DNA from: Bacteroidales bacterium
GTDB lineage: Bacteria > Bacteroidota > Bacteroidia > Bacteroidales > UBA932
DNA: 64,000 nt
Assembly (NCBI GenBank): GCA_016288775.1
Contig: JAEELG010000120.1
Span: 1 to 64,000 of the forward strand
Direction of reading: 5' to 3'
The notes under the pieces were generated by a model, which did not search any database, had not been told where the DNA came from, and saw only the letters and a list, made by a program, of their open reading frames with translations. The translations under genes were made by a program, and so were the position numbers. Within the stretch, counting starts at the first letter, position 1, and every line of letters starts with the position of its first letter. Below, piece by piece: positions 1-11,680 of the stretch.

Positions 1-2996
1 ACATCCTTGAAAACGTGATGAAGGGCCACCCGGTGCTCCTCAACCGTGCACCGACCCTTCACCGGCTCGGTATCCAGGCTTTCCAGCCCCGGATGATCGA
101 AGGCAAGGCCATCCAGCTCCATCCGCTCGCTTGTACGGCTTTCAACGCTGACTTCGACGGTGACCAGATGGCTGTACACCTTCCGCTCGGCAATGCCGCC
201 ATCATGGAGGCACAACTCCTGATGCTGGGTTCCCAGAACATTCTGAACCCGGCCAACGGAGCCCCGATCACCGTCCCGTCGCAGGATATGGTCCTCGGTC
301 TGTACTATATCACGAAGATTCGTCCCGATGCCAAGGGTACCGGTATGAGTTTTTATGGTCCGGAAGAGGTCATCATCGCCTACAACGAGAAGGCCATCGA
401 CATGCACGCCAAGATCAACGTCCGGATCCCGGTGGACAAGCAGGATGCTTCCAAGGGGACCCAGATGGTCGAGACTACGGCCGGACGGATCATCGTCAAC
501 CAGTATGTACCCGATGAGGTGCCCTTCGTCAACGAAGTGCTCGGCAAGAAGGCCCTCCGCAAGATCATCACCCTGGTCATCAAGAACACCGGTGTCACCC
601 GCACCGCCAAGTTCCTCGACGACATCAAGAACCTGGGTTACGACCAGGCCTTCCGCGCAGGTATCTCCTTCAACCTCGGCGACGTCATCGTTCCCGAAGA
701 GAAGAAGATTCTCATCGACAACGCCTACAGCAGCATTGCCGACATCAAGAACAACTTCGCGATGGGCTTCATCACCAACCAGGAGCGTTACAACAAGGTC
801 ATCGACCTCTGGACGAGCGTTGACAACAACCTCACCGGCATCGTGACCAAGCAGATATCCGGCGACCAGCAGGGCTTCAACCCCGTATTCATGATGCTGG
901 ATTCCGGCGCCCGTGGTTCTACCCAGCAGATCAAGCAGCTCTGCGGCATGCGAGGCCTTATGGCCAAGCCGCAGAAGTCCGGCGCCGCCGGTGCGGAGAT
1001 CATCGAGAACCCGATTATTTCCAACCTCAAGGAGGGAATGTCGGTGCTCGAGTACTTCATCTCCACCCACGGTGCCCGTAAGGGTCTGGCCGATACCGCC
1101 CTCAAGACCGCCGATGCAGGTTACCTGACCAGGCGTCTCGTGGACGTGTCGCACGACGTGATCATCACCGAAGAGGACTGCGGTACCCTCCGCGGCCTCA
1201 TCGCCACCGCCATCAAGAACAAGGACGAGGTCGTCGAGTCTCTCGGCGAGCGTATCCTCGGCCGCACCACCGTTCACGACATCTTCAACCCGCTGACCGG
1301 CGAAATCATCCTCCACGCAGGTTCCGAAATCCGCGAGAAGGACGCCGAGCTCATCGACTCCCTGCCCATCGAGCAGGTGGAGATCCGTTCCGTTCTCACC
1401 TGCGAGAGCCGCAAGGGCGTCTGCGCAAAGTGCTACGGACGCAATCTTGCCACCAGCCGCATGGTGGAGAAGGGCGAGGTCGTGGGCGTTATCGCGGCAC
1501 AGTCCATCGGTGAGCCTGGTACCCAGCTGACCCTGCGTACCTTCCACGTCGGTGGTACCGCATCCGGTGCAGTTGCGGATTCCTTCATCGAATCCAAGTA
1601 CAACGGCAAGCTCTCGTTCGAGGAACTCCGTACCATCCAGAGGGTGGACGAGGTCACCGGCGAGACCCAGGAAGTGGTTGTGAGCCGTATGACCGAGCTC
1701 CGCATCATCGACGAGAACACCGGTATCACCTTCTCGCAGTACGACATCCCCTACGGCTCCGTCATCTTCAAGAAAGACGGCGACAAGGTCGTAAAGGGCG
1801 ACCGCATCTGCGAGTGGGATCCTTACAACGCAATCACCATCGTCGAGACCGCAGGTACAGTGCGCTTCGAGAACATGGTCGAAGGAAACACCTACCAGAA
1901 GGAGTCCGCCGACGAATTCTCGATGAGCACCGACAAGGTCATCATCGATGCCAAGGACAAGAGCAAGAGCCCTACCCTGCACATCCTCGACGCCACCGGC
2001 ACGAGCGTCAGGCAGTTCAACCTGCCTGTCGGCGCCCATGTCATGGCGGAGGACGGAAGCAAGGTCAAGGTCGGCGATATCATCATCAAGATCCCCCGCG
2101 CAATCGGCAAGGCAAGCGATATCACCGGAGGTCTGCCGCGAGTCACCGAGCTCTTCGAGGCCCGCAACCCGAGCAACCCCGCCATTCTCTCCGAGATCAA
2201 CGGCGAGGTTATCATGGGCAAGCAGAAGCGAGGCAACCGCGAAATCGTGGTCCGCAACCGCAGCGGCGTCGAGAAGCATTATCTCGTGCCTCTGACCAAG
2301 CAGATCCTCGTTCAGGAGAACGACTACGTGAAGGCAGGCACCGCCCTGTCCGACGGTGGCATCTCTCCTAACGATATCCTCGGCATCCTCGGTCCCGTGA
2401 AGGCTCAGGAGTACATTGTCAACGAAGTTCAGGCCGTGTATCGTCTGCAGGGCGTGAAGATCAACGACAAGCACTTCGAGATCATCATCCGCCAGATGAT
2501 GCGCAAGGTCGAGATTACCGATCCGGGCGACACCGGCTTCCTCAAGGAAGAACTGGTGGACAAGTGGAAGTTCATGGACGCGAACGACGCCATTTACGGC
2601 AAGTTCATCGTGGAAGACAAGGGCGACTCCGACCGCTTCGAGGCCGGCGACATCATCGGTGCACGCGACCTCAAGAGCGAGAATGCATCGCTGGAACGCC
2701 AGGGCATGAAGCTCCTAGTCACCCGCCCCGCACGTCCGGCAACCTCCAAGCTCGTGCTCCAGGGTATCACCCGCGCGGCCCTCAAGACCGACAGCTTCAT
2801 GTCGGCCGCATCCTTCCAGGAGACTACCAAGGTGCTCAGCGAAGCCGCCATCCGCGGCCGCGTCGACCACCTCGAAGGCCTCAAGGAGAACGTGATCTGC
2901 GGTCACCTGATCCCTGCCGGAACCGGCCTCAAGGAGTACCAGGATCTCATCGTCACCAAGACCGACGAACTCACCCGCAGCCTCAACGAGCTGTAG
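1..2996 (+). CDS. rpoC: DNA-directed RNA polymerase subunit beta' (C-terminal part; 5' end outside window)
   Basis: Contains the active-site motif [15 protein letters not shown] plus [21 protein letters not shown] and [16 protein letters not shown]; frame open to window start. Confidence 0.98.
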   Translation, partial: ILENVMKGHPVLLNRAPTLHRLGIQAFQPRMIEGKAIQLHPLACTAFNADFDGDQMAVHLPLGNAAIMEAQLLMLGSQNILNPANGAPITVPSQDMVLGLYYITKIRPDAKGTGMSFYGPEEVIIAYNEKAIDMHAKINVRIPVDKQDASKGTQMVETTAGRIIVNQYVPDEVPFVNEVLGKKALRKIITLVIKNTGVTRTAKFLDDIKNLGYDQAFRAGISFNLGDVIVPEEKKILIDNAYSSIADIKNNFAMGFITNQERYNKVIDLWTSVDNNLTGIVTKQISGDQQGFNPVFMMLDSGARGSTQQIKQLCGMRGLMAKPQKSGAAGAEIIENPIISNLKEGMSVLEYFISTHGARKGLADTALKTADAGYLTRRLVDVSHDVIITEEDCGTLRGLIATAIKNKDEVVESLGERILGRTTVHDIFNPLTGEIILHAGSEIREKDAELIDSLPIEQVEIRSVLTCESRKGVCAKCYGRNLATSRMVEKGEVVGVIAAQSIGEPGTQLTLRTFHVGGTASGAVADSFIESKYNGKLSFEELRTIQRVDEVTGETQEVVVSRMTELRIIDENTGITFSQYDIPYGSVIFKKDGDKVVKGDRICEWDPYNAITIVETAGTVRFENMVEGNTYQKESADEFSMSTDKVIIDAKDKSKSPTLHILDATGTSVRQFNLPVGAHVMAEDGSKVKVGDIIIKIPRAIGKASDITGGLPRVTELFEARNPSNPAILSEINGEVIMGKQKRGNREIVVRNRSGVEKHYLVPLTKQILVQENDYVKAGTALSDGGISPNDILGILGPVKAQEYIVNEVQAVYRLQGVKINDKHFEIIIRQMMRKVEITDPGDTGFLKEELVDKWKFMDANDAIYGKFIVEDKGDSDRFEAGDIIGARDLKSENASLERQGMKLLVTRPARPATSKLVLQGITRAALKTDSFMSAASFQETTKVLSEAAIRGRVDHLEGLKENVICGHLIPAGTGLKEYQDLIVTKTDELTRSLNEL

Positions 2997-3013
2997 CGGT
3001 TCGACGGAATCAT

Positions 3014-3043
3014 TAAAGGCGCCCCGAAAGGAGCGCCTTTTTT
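3014..3043 (+). terminator. intrinsic terminator after rpoC
   Basis: AAAGGCGC-CCCGAAAGGA-GCGCCTTTTTT stem-loop plus T run 18 bp after the rpoC stop. Confidence 0.85.
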
Positions 3044-3044
3044 G

Positions 3045-3794
3045 TTACCTGAGCACCAGTTCCACGGGACAGTGGTCCGACCCGTAAATCTCGTTGTGGA
3101 TATCCGTTGACTCGATACGGTCGCGCAGGTTGTCGGAAACCAGGAAGTAGTCGATGCGCCACCCCACGTTGCGCTCGCGTGCAGCCATGCGGTACGACCA
3201 CCAGGAATATTTGGCCTCGTCGGGGTGCTGGAAACGCCAGCTGTCGGTAAATCCGGCGGCGAGCAGCTCGGTCATCTTGGCCCGTTCCTCGTCGGAGAAT
3301 CCGGCGTTGAAGTGGTTGGTGTCGGGATTCTTGAGGTCTATCTCCTCGTGCGCCACGTTCATGTCGCCGCACACGATAACGCCCTTGCGCTCCTTGAGAC
3401 CGCACAGGTACTCGCGGAATGCATCCTCCCACTGCATGCGGTATGGCAGGCGGCGCAGGCCGTCCTGCGAGTTGGGGGTGTAGACGTTCACCAGGTAGTA
3501 TTCGGGCATGTCGAGCGTTATTACGCGGCCCTCTGTTTCGTGTTCGGGTATACCGATGCCGGTCGTAACGCGAAGAGGTTCCTCGCGGGCATAGATGCAG
3601 GTGCCTGAATAACCTTTCTTTTCAGCGTAGTTCCAGTAGGAAGTGTATCCCAGGAACTCCAGGTCTATCTGCCCCGCCTGCAGCTTGGTCTCCTGCAGGC
3701 AGAAGAAATCGGCGTCGAGCTCCGTGAAGATATCGGCGAAACCCTTGCCCGCCACGGCTCGCAGGCCATTAACATTCCAGCTGATGAATTTCAT
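3045..3794 (-). CDS. xth: exodeoxyribonuclease III
   Basis: MKFISWNVNGLRAVAGKGF, LQETKLQ, GDMNVAHEEIDLKNP and GSDHCPVEL motifs; internal ATG chosen over ORF-track start. Confidence 0.95.
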   Translation of the reverse strand: MKFISWNVNGLRAVAGKGFADIFTELDADFFCLQETKLQAGQIDLEFLGYTSYWNYAEKKGYSGTCIYAREEPLRVTTGIGIPEHETEGRVITLDMPEYYLVNVYTPNSQDGLRRLPYRMQWEDAFREYLCGLKERKGVIVCGDMNVAHEEIDLKNPDTNHFNAGFSDEERAKMTELLAAGFTDSWRFQHPDEAKYSWWSYRMAARERNVGWRIDYFLVSDNLRDRIESTDIHNEIYGSDHCPVELVLR

Positions 3795-3940
3795 ATTGTC
3801 TTCCGCAAATGTGGTCAGGGACAAATTTAGCAAAAAAATTAAAGGCGGGCAATCAAGCCATCTGTGGATATTCTTGCATTACTATCAAAAGATGAATACC
3901 TTTGTCCTGCACTAAAGATTATCCGACACAGCGTTGTATA

Positions 3941-5056
3941 ATGAAAAAACTGTTTGTTACTTTATTATTGGCTTTCAGCGCCTTGGCCCTCCAGGCCGCG
4001 GAGGCGCGCGACTCTCTTTCCGTTGACGGCCCATATGTCCTGTATACACAAGACGGAGTCCGTATTATAACCGTCGACAACGAAGGCACAATAATGGACG
4101 AGATGCTTCCGGCAGTTCCCGAAACCCTGACGGTTACCGACCATCTCGGCCGCTATCCCTTTGATGTAAGGATTCATCCTTTTTGCCGGCAGAGTTGGAA
4201 GGTCGATCCGCAGCCGGAACGGGTTTTCGTTATGTCCGACCCTCATGGAAGACTCGACTGCGTAGTCAGTCTTCTCGAGGGGAACAACGTGATTGACAGT
4301 GATTTGCACTGGTCTTTCGGGCAGAATCACCTGGTTGTTATCGGGGACGTTTTTGACCGGGGCGACGACGCAGTTCAGATTTACTGGCTGTTCTACAAAT
4401 TGCAGCAGGAAGCGGAAGAAGCCGGCGGCCGCGTCACCATGCTCCTCGGGAATCACGAGCCTATGGAATTCTCCGGTGACATGCGTTATGCCACGCCCAA
4501 ATACAAGATACTCGCCCGGGAACTCGGATTGGAATACCGCGATCTCTTCGGCCCCTGCTCAGAACTCGGGCGATGGATTGCCACCTGGAATACGATCTGC
4601 CAAATAGGGCCGGACCTCTTCGTCCACGCCGGACTGGGCGGGGACTTCTACCGGTGGAATCTTCCGGTACCTGAAGTCAACGCGCAAATGAGCAGGGCGC
4701 TTTTCCTGCGGAACAAAGAACGGAAGGCCATTTCGGATACCCTGAATTTCCTGTACGGCAGCAATGGCCCCATCTGGTATCGCGGCCTTGTCGTCAAGAG
4801 CAAAAAATACCGTCCGATCCAGCGGGATACGCTGGATATGATCAGGGAGCGTTATGGCGTGGACCATATCATAGTCGGCCACACGATGCTGAAAGACGTC
4901 ACCACATTCCTGGACGGCAAGGTAATAGATGTGAATGTCGACAACCGCGTCAACCAGCGCAAGCACCGCAGCCGCGGCATCCTGATTGAAGGAGACCGGT
5001 ATTTTGTCGTGGGAGACCGGGGCAAAAAACGGGAGCTCAGGCAAGGGGCGTTTTAG
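3941..5056 (+). CDS. secreted metallophosphoesterase (calcineurin-like / Shewanella-like phosphatase type)
   Basis: Signal peptide [50 protein letters not shown] motifs. Confidence 0.85.
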   Translation: MKKLFVTLLLAFSALALQAAEARDSLSVDGPYVLYTQDGVRIITVDNEGTIMDEMLPAVPETLTVTDHLGRYPFDVRIHPFCRQSWKVDPQPERVFVMSDPHGRLDCVVSLLEGNNVIDSDLHWSFGQNHLVVIGDVFDRGDDAVQIYWLFYKLQQEAEEAGGRVTMLLGNHEPMEFSGDMRYATPKYKILARELGLEYRDLFGPCSELGRWIATWNTICQIGPDLFVHAGLGGDFYRWNLPVPEVNAQMSRALFLRNKERKAISDTLNFLYGSNGPIWYRGLVVKSKKYRPIQRDTLDMIRERYGVDHIIVGHTMLKDVTTFLDGKVIDVNVDNRVNQRKHRSRGILIEGDRYFVVGDRGKKRELRQGAF

Positions 5057-5074
5057 CAAATCAAGGTTTTTGTG

Positions 5075-5082
5075 TATCTTTG
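5075..5082 (+). promoter_or_regulatory. Bacteroidetes-type -7 element (TATCTTTG) for cysS
   Basis: TAnnTTTG consensus 6 nt upstream of the cysS ATG. Confidence 0.65.
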
Positions 5083-5088
5083 CAGTCT

Positions 5089-6615
5089 ATGAGACCACTC
5101 AGACTGACGAATACGCTCACCAGGAGCAAGGAACTTTTCAAGCCCATAAATGAAGGCCGCGTGGGCATGTATGTCTGCGGCCCGACCGTATACGGCGACG
5201 CCCATCTTGGGCACGCACGCCCCGGCGTCACCTACGACGTGCTGTTCAAGCTGCTGCGCCATCTCGGCTACAAGGTGCGCTACGTGCGCAACATAACCGA
5301 CGTGGGACATCTGGAGCACGACGCCGACGAAGGCGAGGACAAGATAGCGAAGAAGGCCCGCCTGGAGCAGCTGGAGCCCATGGAGGTGGTGCAGGCCTAC
5401 ACCCTGCGCTACCACGAGGCCATGCGCCTGCTCAACGTGGCGCCGCCTTCCATCGAGCCGCGTGCGAGCGGCCATATCGTGGAGCAGATCGAGGCTGTGA
5501 AGAAGATACTCGACGCCGGCTACGCATACGAGAGCAACGGCAGCATCTACTTCGACGTGCAGAAGTACAACGAGGACCATCACTACGGCATCCTCAGCGG
5601 ACGCAACCTCGACGACACTCTGGAAGGCACCCGCAGCCTCGACGGGCAGAGCGACAAGCGCGCCCCCTACGACTTCGCCCTCTGGAAGAAGGCGGAGCCC
5701 GAGCACATCATGCGCTGGCCGTCCCCCTGGGGCGAAGGTTTTCCCGGCTGGCACCTCGAGTGCTCCGTGATGGGCGAGAAATACCTCGGGTACGAATTCG
5801 ACATCCACGGCGGCGGCATGGACCTCATGTTCCCGCACCATGAGTGCGAGATCGCCCAGAACGTGGCTAGCCGCGGCACCCAGGGCGTGCACTACTGGGT
5901 CCACAACAACATGATCACCATCAACGGGCAGAAGATGGGCAAGAGCCTCGGCAACTTCATTACCCTGCCGCAGCTCTTCACCGGCGACCATCCCAAGCTG
6001 GAGCGCGCCTACAGCCCCATGACGATAAGGTTCTTCATCCTGCAGGCCCACTACCGCAGCACACTCGACTTCTCCAACGACGCCCTTCTGGCGGCGGAGA
6101 AAGGTCTCTCGCGCGTGCTGCAGGCCGCCCGCGACCTCTACGCCATGGCCGGCCGCAAGGCTCCCCAGTACGTTTACGGCGAGGAGACCTTCGGCATAGC
6201 CCCCGACAGCAGCAACGCCGAATCGGATGCGGTGCATGCCATATTCGAAGGTGTGTACGACGCCCTTTGCGACGACCTCAACACCCCCATCGCCCTGTCG
6301 CACATCTCCGAGGCGGTGAAGCTCATCAACTCCGCCAAGGCAGGGCAGGTCAAGCTCGGCGCAGAAGACATCAAGACTCTCTGCGGCATCTTCGACGACG
6401 TGGTATTCGGAGTTCTCGGACTCAAGGACGAAGAAACCGGCACCGACGGCTCCCGCAAGATAATCGACGGCCTCATGGGCATGGTGCTCGAGCAGCGCGC
6501 AGCAGCCAAAGCCGCCAAGGACTGGACCACTTCCGACCATATCCGCGACGCCCTCAAAGCCCTCGGCATCCAGGTCAAGGACACCAAGGACGGCGCTGAG
6601 TGGACCATAGAATAA
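5089..6615 (+). CDS. cysS: cysteinyl-tRNA synthetase
   Basis: [55 protein letters not shown]. Confidence 0.97.
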   Translation: MRPLRLTNTLTRSKELFKPINEGRVGMYVCGPTVYGDAHLGHARPGVTYDVLFKLLRHLGYKVRYVRNITDVGHLEHDADEGEDKIAKKARLEQLEPMEVVQAYTLRYHEAMRLLNVAPPSIEPRASGHIVEQIEAVKKILDAGYAYESNGSIYFDVQKYNEDHHYGILSGRNLDDTLEGTRSLDGQSDKRAPYDFALWKKAEPEHIMRWPSPWGEGFPGWHLECSVMGEKYLGYEFDIHGGGMDLMFPHHECEIAQNVASRGTQGVHYWVHNNMITINGQKMGKSLGNFITLPQLFTGDHPKLERAYSPMTIRFFILQAHYRSTLDFSNDALLAAEKGLSRVLQAARDLYAMAGRKAPQYVYGEETFGIAPDSSNAESDAVHAIFEGVYDALCDDLNTPIALSHISEAVKLINSAKAGQVKLGAEDIKTLCGIFDDVVFGVLGLKDEETGTDGSRKIIDGLMGMVLEQRAAAKAAKDWTTSDHIRDALKALGIQVKDTKDGAEWTIE

Positions 6616-6625
6616 CGCATCCGGA

Positions 6626-8146
6626 ATGCAAAAGATAGTCATTCTCGATTTCGGGTCGCAGACAACCCAGCTCATCGGGCGCTGCGTGCGCGAGCTGAAC
6701 ACGTTCTGCGAGATTCTCCCTTACGACAAGTTCCCACACGGGGACCCCGACGTGATCGGAGTGATTCTCAGCGGCTCGCCCCTCAGCGTTTATTCCGAAG
6801 GGGCCTTCCATCCCGACCTGTCCGGCATCCTGGGCAAATACCCGGTGCTGGGAATCTGCTACGGTGCCCAGTATCTGAGCTGGAGCGGCGGCGGCAAGGT
6901 CGAGCCGGTAGGCACACGCGAATACGGCAGGGCGCACCTGGACGTAACCGACAAGGCATGCCCGCTGTTCGAAGGCTTCGAGCCCGCATCTCAGGTTTGG
7001 ATGAGCCACGGCGACACCATAACCGCCATCCCCGCCGGATGGCACAGGACCGCATCCACGGAAAGCGTGAAATATGCGGCCTTCGCCTGCGACAGTGCTC
7101 CCGCCTGGGGCGTCCAGTTCCACCCCGAGGTCTATCATTCCCTCCAGGGCAAACTGCTGCTGCGCAACTTCGTGGTGGGCATCTGCGGCAGCCGCGGGGA
7201 GTGGACCCCGGAGTACTTCGTCGACGCCACTGTGGCACAGCTCCGCAACCAGCTCGGCAACGACAAGGTAGTGCTCGGACTGAGCGGCGGCGTTGACTCC
7301 ACCGTCGCTGCCGTGCTGCTTCACAGGGCAATCGGCGACCGGCTGAACTGCATCTTCGTGAACCATGGCCTGCTGAGGCTCAACGAGTTCGAGGATGTGA
7401 TGCGCGACTACCGTGAGCTCGGGCTCAACGTAATCGGAGTCGATGCGTCCGACCTGTTTTTCAAGGATCTCGAGGGCGTGACCGAACCGGAGCGCAAGCG
7501 CAAGACAATAGGCGCCGACTTCATCAAGGTGTTCGACGCCGAGGCCTCCAAGCTGAAGGATGTCAAGTGGCTGGCCCAGGGCACAATTTATCCCGACCGC
7601 ATAGAGAGCCGCAACATCACCGGCAAGGTAATCAAGAGCCACCACAACGTGGGTGGCCTTCCCGAAGGCATGAAGCAGAAGCTCTGCGAGCCCCTGCAGT
7701 GGCTCTTCAAGGACGAGGTCCGGGGCGTCGGGCGGCAGCTGGGCATTCCGGAGCACCTTGTGGGAAGGCATCCCTTCCCCGGTCCCGGGCTCGCCGTTCG
7801 CATAATCGGCGATGTGACGCGCGACAAGGTGCGCATGCTGCAGGAGGCCGACGCCGTCTTCATCGGCGCCCTTCGCGAATCCGGTTTCTACGACAAGGTG
7901 TGGCAGGCGGGCGTCATCCTGCTCCAGGACCGTTCCGTCGGAGTGATGGGCGACGAGCGCTCGTACGAGCACGCCGTGGCCCTGCGCGCCGTTACCAGCA
8001 GGGACGCAATGACCGCCGACTGGGCCGACCTGCCGTACAGTCTGCTGCAGCGCGTCAGCAACGAGATCATCAATAAGGTAAAGGGGGTCAACCGCGTCTG
8101 CTACGATATTTCTTCCAAACCGCCGGCAACCATAGAATGGGAGTAA
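6626..8146 (+). CDS. guaA: GMP synthase (glutamine-hydrolysing)
   Basis: [42 protein letters not shown]-terminal KPPATIEWE. Confidence 0.97.
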   Translation: MQKIVILDFGSQTTQLIGRCVRELNTFCEILPYDKFPHGDPDVIGVILSGSPLSVYSEGAFHPDLSGILGKYPVLGICYGAQYLSWSGGGKVEPVGTREYGRAHLDVTDKACPLFEGFEPASQVWMSHGDTITAIPAGWHRTASTESVKYAAFACDSAPAWGVQFHPEVYHSLQGKLLLRNFVVGICGSRGEWTPEYFVDATVAQLRNQLGNDKVVLGLSGGVDSTVAAVLLHRAIGDRLNCIFVNHGLLRLNEFEDVMRDYRELGLNVIGVDASDLFFKDLEGVTEPERKRKTIGADFIKVFDAEASKLKDVKWLAQGTIYPDRIESRNITGKVIKSHHNVGGLPEGMKQKLCEPLQWLFKDEVRGVGRQLGIPEHLVGRHPFPGPGLAVRIIGDVTRDKVRMLQEADAVFIGALRESGFYDKVWQAGVILLQDRSVGVMGDERSYEHAVALRAVTSRDAMTADWADLPYSLLQRVSNEIINKVKGVNRVCYDISSKPPATIEWE

Positions 8147-9120
8147 TGAATAAGAACGTCCCCAAATATGTCATTTCATTCATCCTGGCCGGAGTGCTCG
8201 TGTACTTCGCCTTCAGGAGCGTGGACTGGACTGCCTTCTGGGGCGGCCTGGCCGAGACCCGCTGGGTCTGGATAATCCTGTTCATCATCTTTTCCGTGCT
8301 GGCCCTTTTCCTCCGCGAGGAACGCTGGAGGGCCATCATCGAACCCAACGATCCGCAGGTGAAGAGGCTTGACGTCTGGGATGCCACCAACGTGGGCAAC
8401 GTAGTCAACGTGGTGCTTCCCGGCGCGGGAGAGTTCGTGCGCTGCGGATACGTTTCCCGCAGGGGCGGAATCAGTTACGACAAGGCCTTCGGGACCATCG
8501 TGCTTGAACGCATCTGCGACATGGTGGCCATACTTATCCTGTTCGTGCTGGCCCTGACGACGGGATGGAGCAAGTTCGGGAGCTTCTTCATGGAGCAGAT
8601 ATGGAGGCCTGCCGCCTCGGGCATGAGTTTTTCGGCTTGGTGGCTGATTGCCGGCGCCGTGGTGATCATAGGTGGAGGAATCTGGGCTGTTTTTCGCTAC
8701 AGGGACAGCAACAAGGTCTTCGGCAAGATAGCGTCCTGGTTCGCCGGTCTGGGAGCCGGCTTCGCGAGCATCGCCCACATGAAGCGCAAATGGCTCTTCG
8801 TGCTTTATACCGTGGGTATCTGGACCATGTACGTGCTCATGAGCTGGGCAGGTTTCAAGGCCCTTCCCATGCTCGATTCGCTCACATTCACCGACGCCCT
8901 GTTCATTTCGGCCGTGGGCAATATCGCCTCCGTGATTCCGGTCCCGGGCGGAATAGGCGCCTATCATTACCTGATTGCGCTTACGCTGCAGAACCTTTAC
9001 GGCGCCTCATGGGACAACGGCATCCTGTACGCCACACTCTGCCACGAGACTCACGCCATTCTGATAATCGTACTGGGTATAGCGTCCTACGTCCGCATTA
9101 CCCTTGCCAAGCGCCGTTAA
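8146..9120 (+). CDS. lysylphosphatidylglycerol synthase transmembrane/flippase-like (UPF0104) membrane protein
   Basis: Multiple TM segments; PGAGEFVRCGYVSRRGG and PVPGGIGAYHYL motifs; start overlaps the guaA stop (TAATG). Confidence 0.8.
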   Translation: MNKNVPKYVISFILAGVLVYFAFRSVDWTAFWGGLAETRWVWIILFIIFSVLALFLREERWRAIIEPNDPQVKRLDVWDATNVGNVVNVVLPGAGEFVRCGYVSRRGGISYDKAFGTIVLERICDMVAILILFVLALTTGWSKFGSFFMEQIWRPAASGMSFSAWWLIAGAVVIIGGGIWAVFRYRDSNKVFGKIASWFAGLGAGFASIAHMKRKWLFVLYTVGIWTMYVLMSWAGFKALPMLDSLTFTDALFISAVGNIASVIPVPGGIGAYHYLIALTLQNLYGASWDNGILYATLCHETHAILIIVLGIASYVRITLAKRR

Positions 9121-9135
9121 ATTACTTTTTTTTAC

Positions 9136-9143
9136 TATCTTTG
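9136..9143 (+). promoter_or_regulatory. -7 element (TATCTTTG) for tRNA-Arg
   Basis: TATCTTTGC 10 nt before mature tRNA 5' end. Confidence 0.65.
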
Positions 9144-9153
9144 CAATCCCCTT

Positions 9154-9227
9154 GGTTCCGTAGCTCAGTTGGATAGAGCAACAGCCTTCTAAGCTGTGGG
9201 TCCCGAGTTCGAGTCTCGGCGGAATCA
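9154..9227 (+). tRNA. tRNA-Arg (anticodon TCT)
   Basis: GGTTCCG/CGGAATC acceptor stem, TAGCTCAGTTGG D-arm, ACAGC-CTTCTAA-GCTGT anticodon arm, GAGTTCGAGTCTC T-arm; CCA not encoded. Confidence 0.95.
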
Positions 9228-9234
9228 CAAATCC

Positions 9235-10371
9235 ATGGACAGAAGAGATTTTTTCAAGTATTCGGCTGCGGGCCTGGCGGGCCTGACGCTGATGGGCCGT
9301 CTGGAACCCGCGTTTGCGCGCAAAGCCGGCGACGGAATGTATTCCATAGTCATTCTGGGCGACACCCACTACGACGACATCGACCCTGAGAAGTATCATG
9401 CCGGCTACGCACTTGCCGACAAGGTTCGCGAGAACAACCACCGCAAGGAGTTCGCCCGCAACGGGCAGATGTGGGCCGGACGCAGCCGCAACCTCGCCAA
9501 GCGTGCGGCGTGCCTGGTTGACGAGGACACCCGCTACGTGTTCCAGATGGGCGACCTCATCCAGGGCGACACCGCCGATGCCGAAACCCACAAGCGATAT
9601 CTTGACGACGCTCTGAACCTGTTCAAGACCGACGTGGCCCCCGACCTGCCCTTCGTGACGGTGGCCGGCAACCACGACCTGCGCGGCAACGACGACGCCG
9701 TTGTCACCAAGGCCTACACCGAGTACATGACCAAGCGCATGTCCGAAGAGCTCGGGCAGGAGATCAGGAGCACCAACTTCCTCTTCCGGAGCGGCCCCGA
9801 CGTGTTCGTGGTGGTGAACTTCACCAAACCGAACGTGGAGGAGATCACTTCCCTGCTGAACGAGGCCCGCGGCGCCAGGCACGTATTCGTGATAGTGCAC
9901 GGCCCCGTGTTCCCATTCGACGACGTCAAGTACTACTGGTGGTACCTCCTTGGCAACCGCAAGGACTCCAAGGCCGAAGAGCGCCGCAAGATGCGCAAAC
10001 TGCTCGCCTCGCTCGACGCCATAGTGCTCTGCGGGCACACCCATACCACCGAATTCCTCGACTGGTACGGCGACGGCGGCCGCATCACCCAGATGACCAT
10101 GAGCAGCGTCTGGCGCGATGAATCGCAGGCCACGTACACCGTCCTCGCCTCCGGCGCCGACGAATACGGCACCCTGCTCTTCAAGGCAAAGCCGGAACTC
10201 GCCACCGAGGCCAACGTCGCCCTGTTCGACGAATACCGCCCCGGCATACGCGAATACAGCCTCTCCGAAGCCGCCGGCTCATACAAGCTCACCGTCGACG
10301 GTGAACACGTGTACGTCGACTTTTACGCCGGCGACTCTGCGCGGATGTCGAAACGCTTCACGCTCAGATAA
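9235..10371 (+). CDS. exported metallophosphoesterase, Tat-like signal
   Basis: MDRRDFFKYSAAGLAGLTLMG; GDTHYDD, MGDLIQGD, VAGNHDL, VLCGHTHT motifs. Confidence 0.88.
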   Translation: MDRRDFFKYSAAGLAGLTLMGRLEPAFARKAGDGMYSIVILGDTHYDDIDPEKYHAGYALADKVRENNHRKEFARNGQMWAGRSRNLAKRAACLVDEDTRYVFQMGDLIQGDTADAETHKRYLDDALNLFKTDVAPDLPFVTVAGNHDLRGNDDAVVTKAYTEYMTKRMSEELGQEIRSTNFLFRSGPDVFVVVNFTKPNVEEITSLLNEARGARHVFVIVHGPVFPFDDVKYYWWYLLGNRKDSKAEERRKMRKLLASLDAIVLCGHTHTTEFLDWYGDGGRITQMTMSSVWRDESQATYTVLASGADEYGTLLFKAKPELATEANVALFDEYRPGIREYSLSEAAGSYKLTVDGEHVYVDFYAGDSARMSKRFTLR

Positions 10372-10392
10372 TCTCCCGCCCGGAAACGAGCC

Positions 10393-11676
10393 ATGATACG
10401 ATTCCTTATTGTCTGTCTAATGCTCTTCTCCTTCCCGGCACACGCCGCCGGCGATGGAGGGGATGCCAAGGAGGCCGTATATTCCGACTTTAACCGTGCC
10501 GGCGGAGTTTACTATATGTATCCGTTTACCGGGCATACTGTAACTCCCCCGCCACCGGGATACACGGCTGTCTATCTCAGCCACTATGGACGTCACGGGG
10601 CCCGGTACCTGCTGAACGACACACAGTACGAGCGCAGTCTCGGAGTGCTCCGCGCCGCTCATGAGCAGGACGCCCTTACCGCCGAAGGAGAAAGGCTCTG
10701 GCAGGAAGCGTCCGCCTATTTCGAGGAAGAATGCCGCTTCAGGGCCGGAGACCTTACGCCTCTTGGCTGGGAGCAGCACTATAATATCGCCAGGGAGATT
10801 TACAAGGACAACAGGTCGTTCTTCAGAAAACGGCCCGCCGTAACCGCAGGCGCATCACAGGTCCCCAGATGCATAGTCTCAATGGCAGCTTTCTGCCAGG
10901 GACTCTCTTCCAAGGACCCGGCGCTCCAGATTTACGAGGCGGCGTCCAGGGCTGAACTGGATGAAATCAATCCTCATGCAGACGAAAACCCCCGCCGTAC
11001 CAACGTCAGGATGGAAGAGGGCCGGTATGCCCGCAGGGACCCCTGGGGCACAGGTCTCAAGGAATTCATCGACAACAGAATCGACCACCGCGCCATCGCG
11101 GGGCGCATTTTCCGGGATCCCGATTTCCCGAAGCCTTTCAGGGGCACAAGGGCCTTCGTCACAGACTTGTACGACCTGGTCTTCAATATGCAGTGCACCC
11201 CCACCAAGCGCAGCCTGATGTGGGTTTTCTCCCCGGAAGAATGTTACAAGCTCTGGGAAATCAACAACTATATCCATTACATGGAGGCAGCTCCGCCGGC
11301 AACAATGCGTGATCTTCCGGCCCTTTGGAACCTGCTTGACGACGCAGACAATGCCATTGCAGCAGGAAAACCGTCCGTACGCCTGCGTTTCGGGCACGAC
11401 ACTGTTTTCCTCTTTCTCGTTTCAGCCATGGGTGCCGACGGATTCGGCATTGTGCCCGAGAGCGCCGACGGCATCTCGGAAAACTGGTACAATTACCGTT
11501 GCCCCATGGCAGCTACCTTCTATCTGCTGTTCTGCAAGGGGCGAAAGGGGGACGTGATATTCAAATTCGTGCTCAACGGCGAAGAAGCGAAACTTCCTCT
11601 CGAGCCGGTCAAAGGTCCCTGGTACAAATGGGCGGACCTCAAGACAATGCTTGAGGCCCGCTTCCAAAGACAGTAG
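10393..11676 (+). CDS. histidine acid phosphatase family protein (MINPP/phytase-like)
   Basis: Signal peptide; LSHYGRHGARYL catalytic RHG motif; RFGHDTVFLFL. Confidence 0.8.
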   Translation: MIRFLIVCLMLFSFPAHAAGDGGDAKEAVYSDFNRAGGVYYMYPFTGHTVTPPPPGYTAVYLSHYGRHGARYLLNDTQYERSLGVLRAAHEQDALTAEGERLWQEASAYFEEECRFRAGDLTPLGWEQHYNIAREIYKDNRSFFRKRPAVTAGASQVPRCIVSMAAFCQGLSSKDPALQIYEAASRAELDEINPHADENPRRTNVRMEEGRYARRDPWGTGLKEFIDNRIDHRAIAGRIFRDPDFPKPFRGTRAFVTDLYDLVFNMQCTPTKRSLMWVFSPEECYKLWEINNYIHYMEAAPPATMRDLPALWNLLDDADNAIAAGKPSVRLRFGHDTVFLFLVSAMGADGFGIVPESADGISENWYNYRCPMAATFYLLFCKGRKGDVIFKFVLNGEEAKLPLEPVKGPWYKWADLKTMLEARFQRQ

Positions 11677-11680
11677 CCGG

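Noticed and set aside
5053-6702. 549-aa minus-strand ORF
   Set aside because: Antisense to cysS; shadow ORF
6575-7972. 465-aa minus-strand ORF
   Set aside because: Antisense to guaA; shadow ORF
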